NCBI GenBank assembly: GCA_003833135.1
Contig: QZLH01000041.1
Coordinates: 8,473-72,472 of the forward strand
From: Oehlia diaphana
Taxonomy: Eukaryota; Glomeromycota; Glomeromycetes; Glomerales; Glomeraceae
DNA: 64,000 nt
Direction of reading: 5' to 3'
Shown here: positions 57,199 through 64,000 of the stretch, in pieces
Numbering within the stretch: position 1 is the stretch's first letter
Layout: every line of letters starts with the position of its first letter
Translations under genes and position numbers: made by a program
Notes under the pieces: model-generated
Told to the model about the DNA's origin: nothing
What the model saw: only the letters and a program-made list of their open reading frames with translations
The model's database searches: none

Positions 57199-58975
57199 TT
57201 ATTTTCCGGAATAACCTAATTCTTTCAAACTATCAGTTAAAGCTGAGATAACAGTATCCAAATGTTTGCGTTCTGGTTCAGTCACACTGATTCCCATATG
57301 CCTAAAAATTAAAAAAAAAATAAAATAATTAAATAACTTTTTTTAAGTTGTTAAAAAAAATAAAAGTATATTGCAGTATTACAGTACATACCCAACCCTA
57401 AAATATTTTGTAGCGATAGCTCTATGTAAACCACCAGCAATAACAACATTATGTGAAGCTACTTTTTGAAGTAAATCAGCGGGTTGAATACCCTCAGGAT
57501 AATAAATAGCCGTCATTCCATTAGCAGCAGCTTCCCTATTCTTAGGAAGCTAATTAAAAGTTAAAAGAAATTTTTAATACTATTATGATCATTATAATCG
57601 ACGTAAACACGCGATAAATTAAAAAAGTTATATATATTTACAAATTTTAATCCCAAAGAATCCAAAGCATCTTTAATCCTATTACTAGCTTTTTTATGTT
57701 GTTCAAATCTTGTTTCAAGTGGAATTGAAGTTATTTGTTTTAAACTTGTATTTAATGCATAAATTAATTGTACTGGAGGAGTAGCGAAATACATTCCCTT
57801 ACGAGATTCATAAGCATTCATAACTAATGTTAAAATATAAAAGAGTTAAATAAATTGTATAACGAAATGTAGAGATATGAAAAAAAAGTAAATTTTATAC
57901 TTGGAAGCCAATGAGCCCAGGACGCATAATAACTTGGAATTGGTGCTTTACGATTTTTGAAGACTTCCTATAAAATAAAAATAATGTAAATTAAAAATTT
58001 AAATCATTTAAAAGAGAGAAAACAAAAACTATTAAACACAAACTTACAATAGCACGTTCACTTGCAACTAAAATTGACAGACCAGGAGGAACACCAAGAG
58101 CTTTTTGACTTGCGGTTAAAGCGACATCAATACCCCATTCATCAAAACGAAGTTCTTCACAACCAACAGAACAAACTCCATCAACAATAATTAAAGTATT
58201 TGGAGATTGTTTTTTAACTACTTCTGATATTCCTTTAACATCCGCTAATACTCCCGTTGAAGTATCAACATGAGTAATAGTAATAATTTTATACGATTTA
58301 TCTGATATAGCATCAGATACTTCTTGAATAGTTGTACGTTCTCCAATTTCTGATTTAACCTGAGTCACCTTTGCTCCATACACCTTAAGGCTTTTAAATT
58401 TTTTATCAAATTTGATTAAGAAAAATTTTAGTCAGAAAAAATTGAAGAAAAAAATTTTTTTTTTTAAAACACATACCACTCGGAGAAAGAATCACCAAAA
58501 TATCCAGTATTTAATACTAAAGCATCTTCACCAGGTTCAACCAAATTTGATGATACCATATCCCACCCTAAAGTACCAGATCCAGATACAACGAATGGTT
58601 GACCTTTTTCTGTTAAGAATACTTTACGCAAAAGTTGAATACTTTCACCAAATACTGGAATAAAAGCTGGTGATACATGAGAAGTTGCTAGTGTTGACAT
58701 CGACGTCAAAACATCTTCATGAAACTCTACGGGGCCTGATATAATTAAATTCAAAAAATGTTAATATTTTAAAATTTTTTATATCATTAAAAAGATAATA
58801 AAAAAATTTTACCAGGTATCATGCATAATTTATGATCTTTTTGAGAGGACATTATAGAAAAAGGTCTAATCGTTTGAATAAAATATTTATTATTTTTATT
58901 TACATAAGAAAAATGACGAAAATTTATCAATTTAGAAGAAACAATATGAAGTTGTCGTTGAAGTGCATTTATCAT
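57199..58975 (-). CDS. Alanine-glyoxylate / serine-pyruvate aminotransferase, 424 aa
   Basis: Seven exons on the minus strand: 58975-58813, 58735-58477, 58390-58048, 57967-57901, 57823-57642, 57549-57392 and 57301-57199, all in frame. This is a class V (fold type I) PLP aminotransferase that converts glyoxylate to glycine using alanine or serine. Motifs: MIPGPVEFHEDVL, the SGSGTLGWDMVSSNL cofactor loop, HVDTSTGV, IIVDGVCSVG (Asp211), the PLP lysine in TASQKALG (Lys237), and the C-terminal IAGGLHRAIATKYFRVGHMG. Residues 1-41 are basic and hydroxylated with no acids (MINALQRQLHIVSSKLINF..), a mitochondrial-type presequence; an in-frame Met42 (MSSQKDHKL) would give a 383-residue form close to the usual family length. 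The C-terminus YSGK is not a peroxisomal PTS1. Confidence 0.93.
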
Positions 58976-60532
58976 TTAACATTAAAAAAAGAAAAAAAAA
59001 AAAGATTGGTTTTTTTTTTATTTATAATTCTCGTAGGACAAGTTGGATTTATTTGTTCATGATTCTCTATCAATCCAGATGAGATATAAGTGTGACGATC
59101 AAGTGGTACAAATGCTATTTTATTAAGTATAGTGAAGCATCTATTTAAAGGAAAAGGAGAGGTGTTCTAAAAGCTAATAGAGCTAGAGCAATAAATAAGT
59201 TTAGATTATCGGGTATATTGTGAATTGAAACGGTTAGTTCGGAATTATTTCGCGTCGCACAAATAAACTTGCTTGTTTTGATGTTTAAAAAACATTAAAA
59301 AATTATTTTTTTAATACATTGGATACTTTATTTATTTTTTACACTATTTAAAAGTTCAAATTTCATTCAAAACACAAATTTAAAGAATATAGACTCGCAC
59401 GATCTTGAGAAAACACTAATTCTGGCCAGCACTATAATCAAAGATGCTCAGGCTTAAACAAAAAATTTTATAAATATTCTACTTTTATTCGTGTGCTTTT
59501 GTAAATAAATATACGATGTAGTTAGTAATATAATAAATTCCTATTATGAAAAATAAGTAGTTTTATCACTCTTACTATCGTGAAATCCAACATGAACGAT
59601 AAATAAATCGATTAAATTCAAATTAAAATTATCAACATCTGTTGCTACAATATCTTACTTGATTAAGCTCTTCAAACGAGATCCAAGCCATTATTTAAAA
59701 GTTCGTCCATTGATTAATTTTGTCTGGAATTATATTTACCGCATAACATTTATTATGGACACTACAAAAGCTAATAAAGCTTAGCCATTAAGTTAATGAA
59801 AGCAATTTATAACAGTTTCAAGTATATAATTACCTCTATTAAATCAATTTCATCCTTTTTAGAACATGCATAAATTAATGTATCTTATCGAGATGCAAAA
59901 TCTTAGTTCGATAATATAATCTTACTTGGCTTTCGTTCATGAACAATATCAAACAAATAAATTTTGTCATATTCTTTAAAAAGAAAAAAACTTAACTGTT
60001 AATATAAATTAGAAAAAGGCAATTGATTTTTATACACAAGCAGAATTTTATTAATCGCATTATTAAAATCTTGCTACTTTATCATTAATATATTAATGAC
60101 AAAGTAACACAAATCCGTGCTGTTAATTTTCATATAATGCGATTTATTATATATACCGACTTGATGGATTGACTGACGGCAAACAAGTTATGTGTTATTA
60201 CGTATATTTTGAAAGAACATATACGTGCATTAGTGTATTGGTCAATTCATATATAGAAAGATAAATTTGCGGACTTTCGCAATCGAACATAGTAAATTAA
60301 AATTTTTTTTTTATTAGTAACGCAATATAGATTATATAATTAAATAAAAGAAATACCTAGTTGATAATGATGCTAAGTACACACATAGTAAATTATAATA
60401 ATTAGATCCCATTCCTATAATAAATTTATTATAATCGAATGACGTGATTACGCAAAAATATTTTTTTCTTGTAAAATTATTTCTGTTAATAACTTCAATA
60501 ATAGTTTCCAAATTATTAAATATATACTTTTA
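58976..60532. other. Intergenic upstream of the aminotransferase
   Basis: Promoter side of the aminotransferase gene; A-rich tract at 58983-59003 directly upstream of the ATG. The remainder is AT-rich with no supported gene. Confidence 0.4.
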
Positions 60533-60534
60533 TA

Positions 60535-62399
60535 CCGTATTCTCCGGATTATAAGCACCGCTCAATTTTAAGCATCACCCCGACCTTATCTTTAGGAAAA
60601 AAACTTGAAAAATAAATTTACATTTATATTTTATTTTTAAAAAACAATATCTTCATCTTCAAATTCATCTAGAATCGCTATTTTTATCTACAATTTCCCT
60701 TTAATTTCATCAATTTCCTCGCCTTCAGTGTAAATTGACCCAAACTCATCCAAGTATTCCATTTTTCGCGAAGTTTGTCCTTGAACGGCTTATTAAGGCA
60801 AACATCATGTGGTTGAACAACAAATGTCGCCAAATCAGTATTATTTTTAACTGGTTAACAGAAAACTTTATTAACGATTTTAGAGATTATATACATGTTA
60901 CTAATTTGATTTTAAGTTAAACCTAAAAATTAACTACACAATAATACTAAATTAGATACTTAGAACGTAATAATAAATTAAAACATTCCCAATAAACCAC
61001 AAAAACTTACTCTATTAATAGGGCAAATAAAAGAAAACAATTTTAAAACGAAAGAAAAATGAAAAATAGTAATAAAAACTATACTTAATAACCCGAATAA
61101 CATGTATTATAAAATCCAAAGGTTTCTTAATAAAATATATACTAGCTTTTACACGCGATGATTGCAAAGATATACTTCTATTATTTACTGAATACCTATA
61201 ACCAGCTCCCCCTACTCATCTTATTTATCTTTAACCTTTTTTCTTTTCTTATCTGTAAATCACATCTTTCATTCCAAATTAATTTCGTTTCGTCATAACA
61301 AAAATTCAAAAAGGAGGTGGATACTTTGATTTTATCCTTTACATTCATCTTGACCGCATCCATTAAGAATTCAGATAATTTCAAAGGAAAAACTCCCTTG
61401 ATAATATCGATAAACGTTCAAACTATATTATCAACTAACAATCTTCCAAAGATTTCGTTGTTGAATAATTTTTTAATTCTGTTTCGTCAACAGAATATTG
61501 ATCGTCCGCATGCGCTTTGACTGCTAAATCAGTATTATCATTGAGTGCATGAGTGCAGTATTTTAATAGCATCCGTCTTATGACTATCCATAAGAAGTGA
61601 TTTTCTTTTATTGATTTATTTTTTCCTTTACCAAACTTTATTAAACTACGTTTTCATTCCAGATATCCTTTTGGATGCATCAATACAATAAATTTCAGAA
61701 GGTAAATTATTTGGCATTTGTTTATCTTTAAAAATAACGTTAGGTGGTAATTTGGTAAATTTCCAACCATATCAAAATAAATCGGTGTTTCCGATTTGAT
61801 CGAGTTCATATTCAAATTGTTTCCGTTTTTTAATAATAAACCGTTGAAATTCCAGAAGTTTGTCATTAAGATGAGCAGAAAGTTTTTGGTCAATTTTTGT
61901 TTTACGTCGCATAAATAACCCACTCCTTTTAAGAAACCATAAAACCAATGTTTAATTTCCACCATTTGGATATGGGTGAACTGTTTTATTCAAATTTCTT
62001 TCGAAATTTAACCATGTTAGGAGTTATTGCAATACCATCCATTCGAAATTCTAATACCCATGTCTTTAAACTTTCTTCAACTTCAGGAAATCGTGCTTTT
62101 CTTCCTGCATCAATACGCCGATTTTTTCCTTTTGTTGATTTGAGCTTTTCTTCCTGTTTTTTCTAACGAGAAATCATCGAATGATCAATAGTAAAATTAA
62201 TTTGCAGCTGCTCTTTGACCACGAAGATTAAAACTTTAAGTTTTCACTGGCAGAATAGATGAACGTTGAATTTTTGGCATCGCGTGTTGAGAAGAAAAAT
62301 AGTGTTCACGACTTCGCGTAGTATTGAAAAAATAGGTAATGATAGGTTTAGTAAGATTTTCCCCTTAAGAAAGTGGTGCTTATAATCCGGAGAATACAG
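60535..62399 (-). mobile_element. Tigger/pogo DNA transposon, 1.87 kb, degenerate
   Basis: Terminal inverted repeats of 25 bp (60535-60559 and 62375-62399; common core GTATTCTCCGGATTATAAGC) differ at one position and are flanked by TA on both sides, the pogo/mariner target. The minus strand carries a decayed DDE transposase between the ends. Both terminal repeats are well kept although the gene is broken, so it could still be cross-mobilised. Confidence 0.85.
60720..62280 (-). pseudogene. Broken Tigger/pogo-type transposase
   Basis: Starting near an ATG at 62280 (MPKIQRSS), recognisable blocks appear in order but in different frames: FLKRSGLF and RRKTKID.. (about 61900), KLSAHLNDKLLEFQRFIIKK (about 61840), SETPIYFDMVGN (about 61775; the family has a catalytic Asp in DETP.YFDM, here Ser), DETKLIWNE (about 61280), and DLATFVVQPHDVCLNKPFKD followed by LREKWNTW (60740-60835). 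Stops and frameshifts are numerous. The DDE catalytic triad is not intact. Confidence 0.8.
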
Positions 62400-62401
62400 T
62401 A

Positions 62402-64000
62402 TTCTTTAATAATTTATCTACATATTTGTATGATTACTTTAATCAAATTTACTGCAATTGTTTTCGTGAAAGTTTCTGAATATCTGTAATATTATTAATT
62501 TAAAACTAATGATCTTAAATAATTTCAACAACTTTTAAATAAACTTTCAAATAATCTTGATCAGTGAAATTATCCGATTCAGTTGGATAAATACCGAAAA
62601 TAATTCTAGAATGAATAATCTTTCAAGGCTTCTGTAGCATAGAATACATCATACTATATATTTTGTTCTAGTCTTCTAGTATTCTATATCAATTCTCACT
62701 TTTTATCTTAAATTATTGCATTTACAATTTTCTAACGAAATATTATCATAAGTTCTACTTTAAGCCTTAATACTATATTTCTTTTATACTATGATATTTA
62801 TACCATTTATATAGATGATACTTTTTAAATTTTTAATATTATCTTCCTATTTAACCAATTCTTCTATTAATTTGAACCTTATATATGTGCTTTTTTAGTA
62901 TTAAATGTTTTCGTATCCAAGAAACTGTCCCAAATTATTAATGCTATATATAATCATACTTTCTTTTATAATAAAATGTGGTTATATTCTTCATCGACAG
63001 AAAAGACATTCTCGACTTTATTATTGATATTTCAACAGTAATAATTTTAGCTGCGGTATTTGACAGCTAAAAAAATAATGATGATATTTAGTCACTTCAC
63101 ACAAAATAAAATATTGCCAAAACAAGGCTTTTTCCTGATTATTAGAAAGTAGTTACGAATATTGTTCTGTATGTCAATAATATCTTGTCCAAGGATTCAT
63201 CCGCCTAAAAATGTAGGATGCGTCAATCCGGATTGGCCGGATTACGGATCAATTACGTGCAAACATTAAATTTCACTCCGATTTTTATTATAGCCGTGCT
63301 GTTCATAAATTAATATATTATAAATGTAATCGTAATGCAATGTCGTTTAATCGATATTTAAATTTGCCTTTTTTATCTAAGTCATTTATTATCATTTTCT
63401 TTTGGATAATGGTTGTAAAAACTTTTAATTTATTATAAATATAAAAATGTTTTGTCCGGAGTTAGCTTAATCAAGATCAATATTCAAAAGCTTTGACGAA
63501 AGTTCTACGGTACGGTAAGCTGGGGTATGCGGTCAACTAATTAAATCAAAACTATATGTGGACCCCTATAAATTTTACTATTAAAGATTTTCTGGATTAA
63601 ACTATTGATTAACTCCGTCTTATAATAAATTCCATACTAAATTGATATGTTTTTATACTTCCATAAAATTAAACCCTTCCTATCATTTACACCCCAAATT
63701 CCATAAAAATATTTTAAATCACTGTCTCTTTCATGTGACAGTTTGTTTTTTCCAAAAAAGATTTTTCGTGTCCCGAAAATAAATAAAGTAACACTTTTAG
63801 ACGTATCTGCACAAGGAAAAATTTTCTCCTTAGTGTTTTTCAAAAAAAGTGAAACTGCTACATTATCTTCAAGTTATTGGGTGTTTATTTGAATTTTCAT
63901 ATTTTTCAAATGCTAATTAAATGTAAAGTTTTCGAACTTTTAAAATTTCGGATTTTTTAACGGTAATGCTTCCCCTTTCACGTAATCGCCACTAACTAAT
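62402..64000. other. Intergenic; hAT-like end near 63.2 kb
   Basis: The segment 63190-63255 (gcgtcaatccggattggcc, ggattacggatcaattacg) resembles the subterminal ATCCG-rich part of the hAT-type element at 35133 (gatccgtcaatccgc). No supported gene; a 68-codon frame at 63637-63843 (-) lacks features. Confidence 0.4.

Overview
The window looks like nuclear DNA of a glomeromycotan (arbuscular mycorrhizal) fungus close to Rhizophagus irregularis. It is very AT-rich, with short spliceosomal introns (about 50-160 bp, GTAAGT-type donors). The gene content fits that lineage: protein kinases fused to Sel1 repeats, an F-box/LRR protein, a Kelch-repeat membrane protein, small secreted proteins, and many degenerate DNA transposons and foldback elements. 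The taxon is inferred from gene families and composition, not from a search. No rRNA, tRNA or CRISPR was recognised. One assembly gap lies at 36409-36930.

Layout. 0.5-2.5 kb: about 15 tandem units of ~130 bp, each built like an exon plus intron, with the donor and branch point placed in inverted repeats. 5.1-6.7 kb: F-box/LRR gene (-). 7.1 kb: tiny membrane protein gene. 8.6-9.0 kb: two-exon gene for a secreted Gly/Tyr/Asp/His-rich protein with dibasic sites; a decayed duplicate lies at 10.5-10.7 kb. 11.6-13.0 kb: four-exon Asn/Gln/Ser-rich gene (-) with one in-frame TGA. 15.1-19.6 kb: three kinase-Sel1 relics with MITE insertions and a 0.9-kb foldback element between them. 22.3-27.7 kb: two tandem polytopic membrane protein genes. 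31.6-34.0 kb: intact kinase-Sel1 gene. 35.1-38.7 kb: transposon cluster (hAT MITE with 8-bp target duplication, pogo-like foldback around the gap, nested insertions in a Sel1 relic). 38.9-41.5 kb: helical-bundle + atypical kinase + Sel1-like gene (-). 41.5-50.9 kb: gene-poor, repeat-rich. 50.9-58.9 kb: gene-dense block with kinase-Sel1 (-), Kelch (-), a secreted jelly-roll-like protein (+, divergent from Kelch) and alanine-glyoxylate aminotransferase (-). 60.5-62.4 kb: a degenerate Tigger/pogo transposon with its terminal repeats.

Gene models were spliced by hand. For every multi-exon gene listed, the exon lengths sum to a multiple of three and each junction keeps the frame. The two intact kinase-Sel1 genes share all intron positions and phases, and the pseudogenes derive from the same structure, so this is a young lineage-specific expansion with birth and death inside 64 kb. 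Signalling-type genes (kinase-Sel1, helical-bundle kinase, F-box, Kelch) predominate; the aminotransferase is the only clear housekeeping metabolic gene.

Most interesting: (1) the exon-intron satellite at 0.5-2.5 kb, whose donor hairpin arms covary between units; (2) the 772-residue protein whose N-terminal helical bundle resembles MLKL/HeLo-type cell-death domains, joined to an NFG-type kinase domain and Sel1-like repeats; (3) the small secreted protein whose mature part resembles a domain I associate with bacterial proteins; (4) the secreted repeat protein with Kex2-type sites.
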